In this document: positions 1 to 8,488 of the stretch, one piece after another
Layout of the letters: each line of letters starts with the position of its first letter
Numbering within the stretch: the first letter of the stretch is position 1
NCBI GenBank assembly: GCA_963821715.1
Contig: CAWGET010000006.1
Coordinates: forward strand, 806,001 to 870,000
Direction of reading: 5' to 3'
DNA length: 64,000 nucleotides
Source of the DNA: CAWGET01 sp963821715
Lineage (GTDB): Bacteria > Bacteroidota > Ignavibacteria > Ignavibacteriales > Melioribacteraceae
Notes under the pieces: model-generated
The model's input: only the letters and a program-made list of their open reading frames with translations
Told to the model about the DNA's origin: nothing
The model's database searches: none
Program-made: the position numbers and the translations under genes

Positions 1-1263
1 TGCCGCGTAATCTGCAAAAGCGCTTATAGCTTTTTTGTCGTCTTCATCAAAAGTATATTCCCTTTTCCTCGCTGCGAACAAATATCCTATAACTTCACTG
101 TGAACTTTAAGCGGCGCCACAGCTAATGCTTTATACTGTTTTGCCGCGGCAAAATCATTTCCGCTAAAACTGCCGTTTGCAAGATTAATTGTGCGAGCGG
201 AACTCAGATCATAATTGCCGCTTTTAAGCAATTTATTGGTTAAACTCTCCGCTTCCACAAACCCAATGTTTACCATAGAACTCAATTCGTAATTTTCATC
301 CTGAAACGTTACGAGCCATGCTGAATCCGCGTTCGAGACTTTAAGCGTCGTTCGGGTAACTGTTTCCGCCAATTCGTTTATATCGAATACCTGCGTTATC
401 AATCTGCTCAGGTCCATCATGGAAGAAACCTCTTCGGCTTTCCTGTCAAAAGCTTCTGCGGTAGGAAGATGGAAAAGCGTAGTAAAGAAAATTACACCAA
501 GGTAAATAGCGCCATAAATCATAACAAGTCTTATAAACGTAAGAAGTCCGGGAGAAAAATTTATAAGAATAGAATTAGCCAGATTGGCTTCCGAAGTTAA
601 AGCAATGTTAAATCCGAATAAAACCGGCAGCACAATTGATACCAGCAGCAGTGCCACTTTCTGTTTTTTTGATAAAAATGCGATCCATGCTACTCTTATC
701 GAGTTTATCACGATCAGAATTATTGAAACAACAAAAAATGTATTAAAAATATAATCAAGATCGGGATAAATCCTAACCACGGCAGAAGAAGCAGCCGCTA
801 ATATTATAAAACTGAGCATAGTATTGAAATAAGTTTTAGGATCCTTCTTCTGCCTCAAAAAAAACAATTCCTTAAACGCGGAAAAGATATAAGTCGAAGC
901 CCCCATAAAAAGAAAAATTGTAAAAATGGCAAAGAGTTTGAAGAAAAAATTTGCGTCAGAGATAAAACTATCAACATCGTTTATAATTGATGAAGAGATT
1001 ATAATTATAAAAAAAATAAGTGCTGCCAAGATGCCGACGTTAAAGACTACAAGCAGTGGTGCGAATGTTTTTGCTTCAATAAATTCAAGAATATATTCCG
1101 ACCATAGAAAAACTACAGTCAGCACAATAAGTTCATTTATTAATATTAATATTAAAGAATCGGCGGAAGGAAATATCAATTTGAATATAAATAGAGCTAT
1201 GGAAAATGTGATTGCATTTTCCAGTTTATGTTCTCTATTAAATTGCAGTAAAGTTCTCAGCAT
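1..1263 (-). CDS. Membrane protein with GAF domain, C-terminus cut by window edge
   Basis: Reading the complement from the ATG at 1261-1263 gives an uninterrupted frame of 421 codons that runs off the left edge. The first ~280 residues hold about six hydrophobic segments with short charged loops. After these comes a linker and a GAF-like sensory domain; the last visible residues (AISAFADYAA) resemble the end of GAF domains in phosphatases and kinases. The output domain lies outside the window. A PP2C/SpoIIE phosphatase is my inference, because a STAS gene lies nearby and this architecture is common in RsbU-like proteins; a histidine kinase or GGDEF output is equally possible. It is the third gene of a minus-strand run, 28 bases after the preceding stop, so it is probably cotranscribed with the ECF sigma factor. 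Confidence 0.75.
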   Translation of the reverse strand, partial: MLRTLLQFNREHKLENAITFSIALFIFKLIFPSADSLILILINELIVLTVVFLWSEYILEFIEAKTFAPLLVVFNVGILAALIFFIIIISSSIINDVDSFISDANFFFKLFAIFTIFLFMGASTYIFSAFKELFFLRQKKDPKTYFNTMLSFIILAAASSAVVRIYPDLDYIFNTFFVVSIILIVINSIRVAWIAFLSKKQKVALLLVSIVLPVLFGFNIALTSEANLANSILINFSPGLLTFIRLVMIYGAIYLGVIFFTTLFHLPTAEAFDRKAEEVSSMMDLSRLITQVFDINELAETVTRTTLKVSNADSAWLVTFQDENYELSSMVNIGFVEAESLTNKLLKSGNYDLSSARTINLANGSFSGNDFAAAKQYKALAVAPLKVHSEVIGYLFAARKREYTFDEDDKKAISAFADYAA

Positions 1264-1291
1264 CAATAACTTCTATTCAAAATATTTAAGA

Positions 1292-2488
1292 TTATTTTTT
1301 ATTCTTTTTTACAGAGGAACTATCGGTTTCCGTAACTTCAATTTTTTGCGCCATCGAATCCATTTTTCTTCCGAACTCTTCCCAATCCTGCTCATCGCCT
1401 CCGCTGAAGATCATCTTCATGCTCTCGCTTACAATCGAATCGATTTGCGTAAAATCCACAACCACATTTGTCTTTTCTCCGTCGGGTGTGTTTACATTTA
1501 CTTTCATTCTATCGCTGTTTATATCCAGCTCAACGCCGAGTTCTCGAAGCATAACAGAAATACTATCAAGTTCCTTTTTTGCGGATAATAATTCAGGAAT
1601 ATTTTTTGTGTATTCTGAAAACTGATTTAATACAATTCTAAAATTACCGGAATCTTCTTTAACTACCCAACCAGATTTGCCGGGCGTATCATTTAATTCT
1701 TCATTCTCAAAATCCAATTGGAGATTAAATTTTTCCAATTCATTAATCTCAAATTTAGTATCGTTCTTCACCTCTTCAATTTCTTTGCGCATCTTTTTCT
1801 TATTAAATGCCACCATAGTCTGGAAAACTGTATCGGGATGAATAAGAATATAATTTTCCTTATATCTTTCCTGCGCAGCTTTTTTAAGATCGGCTATCAC
1901 TTTCTTATCCATAAATATTTTTTCAGGCGGCTCCGGAGCTTTGGGCACGAGAGGTTTAATTACTTCTTCAGTAAAGTTCATCAGATCGGCAACCAGCGCT
2001 GAATGTGTGTAAAGCAATTTAGGATTTACTGCTACTGCCTTTCCGGCTGTGTCGCTAAGTATTCCTGCATAAATTTGCCCTTTATAAGAATTTAAAAGCG
2101 AATCCAGCTTTTTCTTTTTTTCTGCGTCCAAATTAAGTTTAGAAACAAAGCTTTCGTAATTTTCTTCAGGCTTAATATCTTTCCCTTTCTTGATCTCAAA
2201 ATAAACATCATCGGAATCCTGGGTACCCATTTGTAAATATTCGTCATCTTTTCTGTTTATTAGAAGATTTTCATTCATCGCAAAATTGAAAACTTCTTCA
2301 TTGGAAATATCGGTAGTATAGAAAAGGGGTTTAAGATTTTGAGTATAAAAATTCGCGAAAGTAGCTTCAGCAGTATTTACTATTTCATCCAAAGAATTCT
2401 TATCATTTTTAAAAAAGAATAATAATCCAATCGTTAATACGATAAGTCCTATTCCGGGAATCCATCTATAAAATTTATTTTTGTTCAT
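1292..2488 (-). CDS. Membrane-anchored hypothetical protein in ECF sigma operon
   Basis: This 398-residue protein is not recognised. Residues ~9-25 form one hydrophobic segment with a short basic N-terminus, giving an N-in anchor. The remaining ~370 residues are charged and lysine/glutamate rich, with likely helical stretches, and should face the periplasm. The C-terminus is a polar serine/lysine tail. It starts 15 bases after the ECF sigma gene stop, so the two are almost certainly cotranscribed. Gene order suggests a sigma-linked sensor or an effector of the same stress response. However, the cytoplasmic part is only ~8 residues, too short for a classical anti-sigma domain. No catalytic motif was identified. 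Confidence 0.7.
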   Translation of the reverse strand: MNKNKFYRWIPGIGLIVLTIGLLFFFKNDKNSLDEIVNTAEATFANFYTQNLKPLFYTTDISNEEVFNFAMNENLLINRKDDEYLQMGTQDSDDVYFEIKKGKDIKPEENYESFVSKLNLDAEKKKKLDSLLNSYKGQIYAGILSDTAGKAVAVNPKLLYTHSALVADLMNFTEEVIKPLVPKAPEPPEKIFMDKKVIADLKKAAQERYKENYILIHPDTVFQTMVAFNKKKMRKEIEEVKNDTKFEINELEKFNLQLDFENEELNDTPGKSGWVVKEDSGNFRIVLNQFSEYTKNIPELLSAKKELDSISVMLRELGVELDINSDRMKVNVNTPDGEKTNVVVDFTQIDSIVSESMKMIFSGGDEQDWEEFGRKMDSMAQKIEVTETDSSSVKKNKK

Positions 2489-2503
2489 CTAAATAAAAAG
2501 AAT

Positions 2504-3100
2504 TTAAGATAATAATTCATTTTGAAACGGCTCGAGAATTATTTTCAAACTTTCTCTGGCTCTAAAAATTCTCGATTTTATTGTCCCGACTTCGCAATTC
2601 AAAGCGTCTGCAATCTCTTTGTAACTAAAGCCATCCATGTCGCGCATTATTAACGGGACTTTCAATTTTTCGGGGAGTTTTTCAATTGCTTTTCTAACCA
2701 ATCTCGGAATGTCGAGATTTTCGTTATGAGTCCTGACTCCCGGATCGTGTTCCTGTTCCTTTAACGGAACAAAAATATTACGGACTTTTTTCTTCCTTAA
2801 ATAATCTCTGCATTTATTAACGGCAATCCTGTAAAGCCAGGTTGTAAATTTAGATTCGAACCTGAAAACTTTTAGGTTATGATAAACATTAATAAAAACA
2901 TCCTGCGAAATATCGTCAATAAGATCTGAATCGCCCAAAGTGAGATAAATAATATTCCGCACTTTATCCTTGTGCAAATTGATCAAAACCTCAAAAGCCG
3001 ATTCGTCTCCTTCAATAAATTTTCTTATAAGCCCAAAATCCCTGCTCTCTTCGTCGGCGGGATCTTTAGAATTTATCATTTGATTATTTTGATCTATCAT
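2504..3100 (-). CDS. ECF-type RNA polymerase sigma factor
   Basis: Sigma-70 family regulator of the extracytoplasmic function class, directing RNA polymerase to a specific promoter set. Region 2 is visible as DISQDVFINVYHNL followed by the WLYRIAVNKCRDYLR segment. Region 4 is the helix-turn-helix SYKEIADALNCEVGTIKSRI near the C-terminus. There is no region 3, as expected. The ATG at 3100 is chosen, giving 198 residues; a TTG at 3133 would add 11 residues, and neither start has a convincing Shine-Dalgarno. It leads an operon with the 398-residue membrane protein and the GAF protein, and is divergent from the STAS gene across a 200-base AT-rich gap that should carry both promoters. Confidence 0.92.
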   Translation of the reverse strand: MIDQNNQMINSKDPADEESRDFGLIRKFIEGDESAFEVLINLHKDKVRNIIYLTLGDSDLIDDISQDVFINVYHNLKVFRFESKFTTWLYRIAVNKCRDYLRKKKVRNIFVPLKEQEHDPGVRTHNENLDIPRLVRKAIEKLPEKLKVPLIMRDMDGFSYKEIADALNCEVGTIKSRIFRARESLKIILEPFQNELLS

Positions 3101-3307
3101 TTTAGACGATGAATAAGTAATTATGTTCCGCAATTAATTTAAGGCAGCGAAAAGAAAATCAATTATGAATTACTACTTTATTTTTTAATTTAGATTACAT
3201 AATTTAAGTAAATAATATAACTAATTTAAAACTATAAAATTAGTTAGTTTTTAAAGCAACCCAATCTTTACAGTTAAAACAAAAAACACAAATTCATAGG
3301 AGAATTT

Positions 3308-3655
3308 ATGAAGATAAAAACTCAAGAAAAATATGGCGCAGTAGTAATTGAACTACGCGGCAACGTGATGGGCGGTCCGGAAGCTCAGGAATTTCACAAA
3401 CTACTGCACGACCTTTTGGACGAAGGAAAGGGAAACATAATTGTAAACCTTGCTCACGTAAAGTTTATGAATAGTTCCGGATTGGGAATGCTTATAAGCG
3501 GCTATACAACAATCAAAAACGGAAACGGCAAATTTGTGCTGGCTAATGCGACAGACAAAATTGAAAGCCTTCTTGTAATTACAAAATTAATAACTATTTT
3601 TGAGCATTATCAATCGGTAGATAAAGCCGTTGAAGCTCTTCAGGAAAAAGAATAG
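3308..3655 (+). CDS. STAS-domain anti-sigma factor antagonist
   Basis: Single-domain STAS protein of 115 residues, the usual size for SpoIIAA/RsbV-type anti-anti-sigma factors. The signature FMNSSGLGML places the phosphorylatable serine at Ser56 or Ser57. In this family the unphosphorylated form binds a HATPase anti-sigma kinase and frees a sigma factor; a PP2C phosphatase restores it. The ribosome site is strong (AGGAG at about 3298, 6 bases before ATG). No kinase partner lies next to it in the window; the divergent GAF protein could be the phosphatase. The specific sigma factor it controls cannot be read from the sequence. Confidence 0.9.
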   Translation: MKIKTQEKYGAVVIELRGNVMGGPEAQEFHKLLHDLLDEGKGNIIVNLAHVKFMNSSGLGMLISGYTTIKNGNGKFVLANATDKIESLLVITKLITIFEHYQSVDKAVEALQEKE

Positions 3656-3969
3656 TTTCTAAACTAATTTTAACCGAGATTGGCTTAAAATTTTAATTCG
3701 GTTTATCCGGTTGTTATTTCATTCTGATTTCGGGAATGAAGTCTTTAACTTTTTTAAAGAAGAATATGGACCTTTCTTAGATTGGGATTCACTTTCTCCC
3801 AGGTAAATAAGAATAACTCTACTTTTAACGAAGTTTATTTTGGCGTAATTTTGCTTATGCTCGCAGTCCAAATTTTCGGAGTTTATTCTAGATTTCCATA
3901 AAAGTTATATTTTAAACCGGTGTTTTAAGCAAATCTCTTTTTTTATGATGTTAAACAGGATTTAAATAT
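3656..3969. other. Intergenic region between STAS gene and purA
   Basis: This 314-base gap has no open frame of note. An AACCGA/TCGGTT pair separated by ~20 bases just after the STAS stop could be a weak hairpin. No T-tract terminator, repeat or RNA gene was recognised. Confidence 0.5.
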
Positions 3970-5239
3970 ATGAGCGTTACGGTATTAGTAGGAAGCCAGT
4001 GGGGCGACGAAGGTAAAGGAAAAATTGTTGATATTTTAAGCGGTCGTTTCGATTATGTTGCGCGTTACCAAGGCGGAGCAAACGCGGGACATACAATTAT
4101 TATTGACGACAAGCAGTTCATCCTTCATCTTATTCCATCCGGAATTCTACGTGAAGGAGTTAAATGCGTTATTGGAAACGGTGTTGTAATTGACCCTGTT
4201 GCGTTATTGGAAGAAATTGATTTTCTCCGTAAACACGATATCAATATTGACGGCAGATTATTCATCAGCCAAAATGCTCACCTAATAATGCCTTATCACA
4301 AACTTTTGGATTCGATTAGCGAAAGCGGGAAAAATAAGATAGGCACAACCGGGCGCGGCATCGGCCCTTGCTACATCGATAAATACGCCCGTAAAGGAAT
4401 TAGAATTGTCGATCTTTTGGATAGAGAAGGATTGGCGGAAAAAATAACCTGCAATCTCGAAGAGAAAAATAATCTTCTAAAAAAGATTTATGATCACGCC
4501 GAACTTGACGTGGAAAAAATGATTGAGGAATACCGAGCCTTCGATAAAGAAATTGATCCGTACATTACTGAAGTTCCGACGCTATTAAATAACGCAATCG
4601 ACGAAGGAAAGTCCGTTCTTCTGGAAGGCGCTCAAGGCGCTTTTCTGGATGTGGATCATGGCACTTATCCTTTTGTAACTTCATCCAATCCTACTTCAGG
4701 CGGCGCATGCACCGGAACAGGAATTCCTCCTACAAAAATCGATTCGGTCATCGGCATAGTAAAAGCTTACACAACGCGTGTCGGCTTAGGGCCATTTCCA
4801 ACCGAATTGGACGGTGAAGAAGCAGATCTGTTACGCGAACGCGGATCAGAATACGGCGCAACAACGGGACGTCCGCGCAGAGTGGGCTGGTTCGACGCTT
4901 TTATGCTAAAGTATTCTGTCATGATCAACGGAATCGATTCAGTAGCGATAACAAAATTGGACGTCCTTAATTGCTTCGACGAATTGAAAGTCTGCACCGG
5001 CTACGAATTGAATGGGAAAAAATTGAAATCGTTCCCGACCGATTTGAATCGATTGGAAAAAATAAAACCTGTTTACAATACTTTACCCGGCTGGAACCAG
5101 GATCTCAGCGAGATTAGAAATTTTGATGAGCTTCCCGAAGCGGCAAAAAATTATCTTAAATTTTTTGTCGGAAGAATGTAATTTTAAGATTAAGTTAGTA
5201 TCTGTTGGACCAAAACGTTCTCAGACGATAGAATTATAA
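3970..5239 (+). CDS. purA: Adenylosuccinate synthetase, with apparent frameshift near the C-terminus
   Basis: Catalyses GTP-dependent joining of IMP and aspartate, the first committed step to AMP. The N-terminus carries GSQWGDEGKGK (residues 8-18) with catalytic Asp13, and GGANAGHT with catalytic His41. Further in are GTTGRGIGP, SNPTSGGACTGTG and TTGRPRRVGWFD. The uninterrupted frame stops at 5181 after 403 residues, ending FFVGRM. Skipping one base of the six-T run at 5161-5166 restores a canonical end: KFLSEECNFKIKLVSVGPKR, then SQTIEL and TAA at 5237-5239. This gives 422 residues, the normal family length. The extra T is either a sequencing or assembly error or a real frameshift. Enzyme identity is certain. 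Confidence 0.95.
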
Positions 5240-5680
5240 CCTGGAAACAATACTGTCCAAATAATTTTTTTTTAATCAAATAATTGAATTTCAGTTTATT
5301 TTAAGGCTCTTCAAAATGTTTTTGAATTTGATCCCTTGCAGGGATTGTTTTTCGCTCCTCAAAAGAATTGCGCCTGCCTGCGCAGGCAGGTGAAGAAAAA
5401 TCGCGTAATGAAGCGTTAAAAGATAAATTCTGTTTGAGGTCTTCCGCTTTCTTTGAATTAAAGAAATTACCGCGGAAGACCGAGTTAATTTATCTTAGCG
5501 GAATGAAGTGATTTTTTAGCAAATTCTTTTGCAGAGCATGTTTCTTCCTGCCTGGCGGCAGACAGGTTGCTACTTTTCTGGAGTTTATCCCGACGACGAT
5601 CGGGGCTAAGAAAAGTAGAAGGTTAATTTTCGAAAAACATTCCAGTATTTTAAAAAGTTTTGGACAGATGTGACCCGGAA
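5240..5680. repeat. Long imperfect inverted repeat (foldback/MITE-like element)
   Basis: The whole purA-kinase gap folds back on itself around base 5460. The outer pair is CTGTCCAAA (about 5253-5261) with TTTTGGACAG (5658-5667). The next pair is AATGTTTTTGAA with TTCGAAAAACATT, then CAAAAGAATT with AATTCTTTTG. A GC-rich pair follows: CCTGCCTGCGCAGGCAGG (5373-5390, itself a perfect palindrome) with CCTGCCTGGCGGCAGACAGG (5547-5566). Inside are AAGATAAATT/AATTTATCTT and GGTCTTCCGC (5438-5447)/GCGGAAGACC (5472-5481). The centre TTTCTTTGAATTAAAGAAA is also palindromic. No transposase frame lies inside. A non-autonomous mobile element or a structured RNA are both possible. Confidence 0.75.
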
Positions 5681-5765
5681 ATAAAAATAATCCGCCATTG
5701 AAAGTTGCCTTTTCTAAAAGAATAATCTTTAGTAATTTTTACCGGAATAAAATTAAGGTTAAAAT

Positions 5766-6976
5766 ATGAAAATGTCCGGCGGTCCGGCGTCTGTAAACCT
5801 GAAGCTCGGGCTTTTGGCTATTGCTTTTCTCATCTCATTCGGAACTTTGTTTTACACGCAGAATTTGGTTGAGCGGTTACAGAAACGCGAACGCCAAATT
5901 GTGGAACTTTACGCGAATACATTAAAGTATATTGCCGATTCTCCGGCAAACAATTCCGACTTCACTTTTATTTTTGAAAATATAGTTAAGCGGATCGACT
6001 TCCCGCTTAATATTAACGGACGAGAACGATAATGTAAGTTTGAGCGGAATGGGTGGCGGGATACGGAATATCAAAATTGACTCCACGCTTTCCAGACCAG
6101 AACTCGAAGCATTTGTAGATAAAAAAATAGAAGAACTGGAACAGGAACACGAACCTATTCCGGTAATTTACGGTAACTCAATATTTTTGGGGAAAATTTA
6201 CTATGGTGATTCCGATCTTATACGAAGATTGAGATACTATCCTTATTTGCAAATTTTTTTCGCGTTCCTTTTTATGTTAATCGCTTATGTAAGTTTCAGT
6301 TATTTGAAGAGAAACGAGCAGAGCAATATTTGGGTCGGAATGGCGAAAGAAACCGCTCACCAGCTCGGAACTCCAATTTCAAGCATAATGGGATGGATTG
6401 AGATGCTCCGGATCAGCTACGGAAAGCCGGAAAAAGTTCTTCAGGTTACTAATGAAATTGGATAGTGACGTGGAGCGCCTGAATAAAATAGCGAACCGTT
6501 TTTCGAAGATCGGCTCTCTCCCCGCGCTGAAAGAGAATGTTGTCGCCGAAGAAATTGAAAAGGTTATAAAATATTTCAGGAAAAGATTGCCTCAGACTGG
6601 AAAAAATGTTACAATCGGAATTTCGGGCGATAAAGAAATAAAAGCTTTGATCAATCCCGAATTATTTGAATGGGTAATCGAGAATTTGATTAAAAACGCG
6701 TTAGACGCAATCGAAAATAAAAAAGGACGAATCAATTTTTTTATTTCGCAAAACGGAAAAAATGTAGAAATTGAAGCCGCCGATACAGGAAAAGGAATTG
6801 ATTTGAAAAGACGAAAAGATGTTTTTCGCCCCGGTTATAGCACAAAACGCCGCGGCTGGGGTTTGGGATTGAGCCTTTCCAAAAGAATAATTGAAGAATA
6901 CCACGAAGGAAAAATCTTTGTGAAAAATTCTGTTCTAAACGAAGGGACTACTTTTAAAATTATTTTGAAGAAATAG
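5766..6976 (+). CDS. Sensor histidine kinase, two apparent frameshifts
   Basis: Membrane-bound two-component sensor. The first transmembrane segment is at residues ~12-30 and the second at ~161-180, enclosing a ~130-residue extracytoplasmic sensor region. The H-box KETAHQLGTPISSIMGWIEM has the phospho-accepting His at ~198. The ATPase domain shows the N-box ENLIKNALDAI, the G1 box ADTGKGID and the G2 box GWGLGLSLSKR. The frame breaks twice. Near 6010-6017 reading must slip one base to continue as LTDENDNVSLSGMGGG. Near 6460 it must slip one base to continue from VTNEI into DSDVERLNKI. The joined protein is 402 residues, a normal kinase. No response regulator lies beside it. It is either a sequence-error casualty or a recent pseudogene. 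Confidence 0.85.
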
Positions 6977-6997
6977 AATTTGAAAATCAAAAAAAAA

Positions 6998-7159
6998 TAG
7001 ATTTTAGCCCACAGATTTATCTGTGGGGATTAGAAAAAGATTTTTCAATGTAAACCGTTTTAACGGTTTAGAAATGCAGAAACCATTAAAATGGTTTCTA
7101 TTTATGTTTTGCGTTTACATTCCCATAGCTGAAGCTAAGGGTTGTAAAACAAAAATCTA
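6998..7159. repeat. Cluster of nested palindromes bounded by an 8-base inverted repeat
   Basis: TAGATTTT at 6998-7005 and AAAATCTA at 7152-7159 bound four consecutive hairpins. These are CCCACAGATTTATCTGTGGG (7008-7027), AAACCGTTTTAACGGTTT (about 7052-7069), AGAAACCATT/AATGGTTTCT (7078-7099) and CCCATAGCTGAAGCTAAGGG (about 7122-7141). Such tandem short palindromes resemble REPIN or RAYT-associated elements reported in many bacteria. No transposase is present here. It lies just downstream of the kinase stop. Confidence 0.7.
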
Positions 7160-7163
7160 AAGC

Positions 7164-7256
7164 ATGCTGGATAATTTTTTCCACTTAAAAAGCTTTGCAC
7201 AGATCAAAACCCGAGCCGATTTTTTGCCGAAACATATTCCAAATTATTTTGTATAA
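7164..7256 (+). CDS. Possible short leader peptide upstream of pheA
   Basis: A 30-codon frame starts at the ATG at 7164 and ends TAA at 7254-7256, nine bases before the first hairpin of the pheA leader. Five of its 30 residues are phenylalanine (FF at 5-6, then positions 11, 20 and 29). That would suit attenuation of a phenylalanine gene. No good ribosome-binding site precedes the ATG, and Phe codons are common by chance in AT-rich DNA, so this is tentative. Confidence 0.25.
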   Translation: MLDNFFHLKSFAQIKTRADFLPKHIPNYFV

Positions 7257-7261
7257 AACTT

Positions 7262-7372
7262 AACGCCGGAAAAAAGAACATTTTTTGGCGTTGTTGTGGT
7301 TTTTATAAACCCCTCCTTTAATTACATTCCGGCTGTTATAGTTGTGCCCTCGGCTATAGCAGCCTTTTTTTT
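7262..7372 (+). promoter_or_regulatory. Candidate pheA leader with alternative hairpins
   Basis: Hairpin A pairs AACGCC with GGCGTT (about 7262-7290) and adds an A6/T6 extension. Hairpin B (7331-7364) is a terminator stem. GCCGGAA in the 5' arm of A (7265-7271) is also complementary to TTCCGGC (7327-7333), which overlaps the 5' arm of B. A and B could therefore be replaced by a mutually exclusive long-range pairing. That geometry is what an attenuator needs. The function is inferred from structure and from pheA lying 106 bases downstream. Confidence 0.35.
7331..7372 (+). terminator. Intrinsic terminator-like hairpin before pheA
   Basis: GGCTGTTATAG pairs with CTATAGCAGCC (one G-U pair) around a 12-base loop and is followed by eight T residues. 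It would end transcripts from the histidine kinase, or act as the conditional terminator of the pheA leader. Confidence 0.7.
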
Positions 7373-7477
7373 ACAGAATTAAAAATCATATTCTAGTTAA
7401 GAATAATCTTTCCTAATTAAGTAAAATGATCATTATCTTTAAATTCTTTTTTGATCAATTATTAATATGGATTTAGA

Positions 7478-8308
7478 ATGAAGAAAATTTCGTATCAGGG
7501 CGAACGCGGCGCTTTCAGCGAAATAGCTGCGGAAAAATATTTCGGAAATGGGATCGAGTTTTTTCCATCTTATTCTTTTAACGATGTTTTTAAAAAAGTA
7601 AAACGGAAGTCGGTAGATTTTGGGATCGTACCTATTGAAAACAGCCTATACGGCAGCGTGTTCGAGACTTACGATCTTCTACTTAAATACACTTTGAAAA
7701 TTCAAGGTGAAATAAATCTCAAAATCAATCACGCACTAATCTCGGACAAACGGTATAAAATTCCTGATATCAAACATCTTTATTCACACCCGCAGGCCTT
7801 AGGACAATGCTCCGATTTTCTTTCAAAATACAAAAATCTTAAAGTTCATCCGGCTTATGATACCGCCGGTGCCGTATTACTTACCGAAAAAGAAGATGAA
7901 CCTTCGGCGGCTATTGCTAGCGAAAAAGCGGCGGAAATTTATGGTAAAGAAATACTAAAAAGAAAAATTCAGAATAACGACGAGAATTACACACGCTTTT
8001 TGATTGTAGGAAGAAACCGAAATTTAAATAAAACAGAAAATCCGAAAACGTCGATTTGTTTTGAACTTAAGAGTATTCCGGGCGCTCTGTTCCGCGCGCT
8101 GAGCGTTTTTGCGCTAAGGGATATCGATCTGCTGAAAATCGAATCCCGCCCGATTCCTCACAAACCTTTCCAATATCTTTTTTATATCGATTTATCCGGA
8201 AGCATGAACGATACCGTTATAAAAAACGCTCTTAATAATTTATCCGAAATTACAACCAGAATAATAAAATTCGGGACATATTCGGCGGGAAAAATCTTTT
8301 CTTCTTAA
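7478..8308 (+). CDS. pheA: Prephenate dehydratase with ACT domain
   Basis: Converts prephenate to phenylpyruvate, the phenylalanine branch of aromatic amino acid synthesis. The 276 residues match a monofunctional enzyme; there is no chorismate mutase domain. The catalytic domain begins YQGERGAFSEIAA, continues with DFGIVPIENSLYGSV and SHPQALGQC, and carries the conserved threonine motif NYTRF near residue ~172. A C-terminal ACT regulatory domain shows the GALFRAL and ESRP motifs that bind phenylalanine for feedback inhibition. It stands alone, with a palindromic leader upstream and a hairpin terminator 13 bases after the stop. Confidence 0.95.
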   Translation: MKKISYQGERGAFSEIAAEKYFGNGIEFFPSYSFNDVFKKVKRKSVDFGIVPIENSLYGSVFETYDLLLKYTLKIQGEINLKINHALISDKRYKIPDIKHLYSHPQALGQCSDFLSKYKNLKVHPAYDTAGAVLLTEKEDEPSAAIASEKAAEIYGKEILKRKIQNNDENYTRFLIVGRNRNLNKTENPKTSICFELKSIPGALFRALSVFALRDIDLLKIESRPIPHKPFQYLFYIDLSGSMNDTVIKNALNNLSEITTRIIKFGTYSAGKIFSS

Positions 8309-8320
8309 AACGCCAAATAC

Positions 8321-8342
8321 AAATCAGGATTACCTGATTTTT
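8321..8342 (+). terminator. Intrinsic terminator after pheA
   Basis: AAATCAGG and CCTGATTT form a perfect 8-base stem with a four-base loop, ending in five T residues. It sits 13 bases after the pheA stop. Confidence 0.75.
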
Positions 8343-8475
8343 CCAAAAAGGTTCTAGTTTTCCATCTTTGAACTTTTTCATATTATCATTCAACTTTTCA
8401 AGTCCTTTGTCTTACGTACTTTGACGCTTCAGAAATTCGTAAATATTTTTTGTAAGTTAAATGTTAATGTTTTTG

Positions 8476-8482
8476 AAAGGAG
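8476..8482 (+). promoter_or_regulatory. Ribosome-binding site deciding an ATT start
   Basis: A strong AAGGAG lies six bases before ATT at 8489. The only in-frame stop upstream is TGA at 8474, and no ATG, GTG or TTG lies between it and the conserved N-terminal residues, so this site supports initiation at ATT. Confidence 0.6.
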
Positions 8483-8488
8483 TTTACT

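Noticed and set aside
926..1588. A 220-codon plus-strand frame opposite the GAF and hypothetical genes
   Set aside because: It has no family motif, low-complexity hydrophobic composition, and lies across two well-supported minus-strand genes.
3656..3969. Possible terminator after the first STAS gene
   Set aside because: The AACCGA/TCGGTT pair has a long loop and no T-tract.
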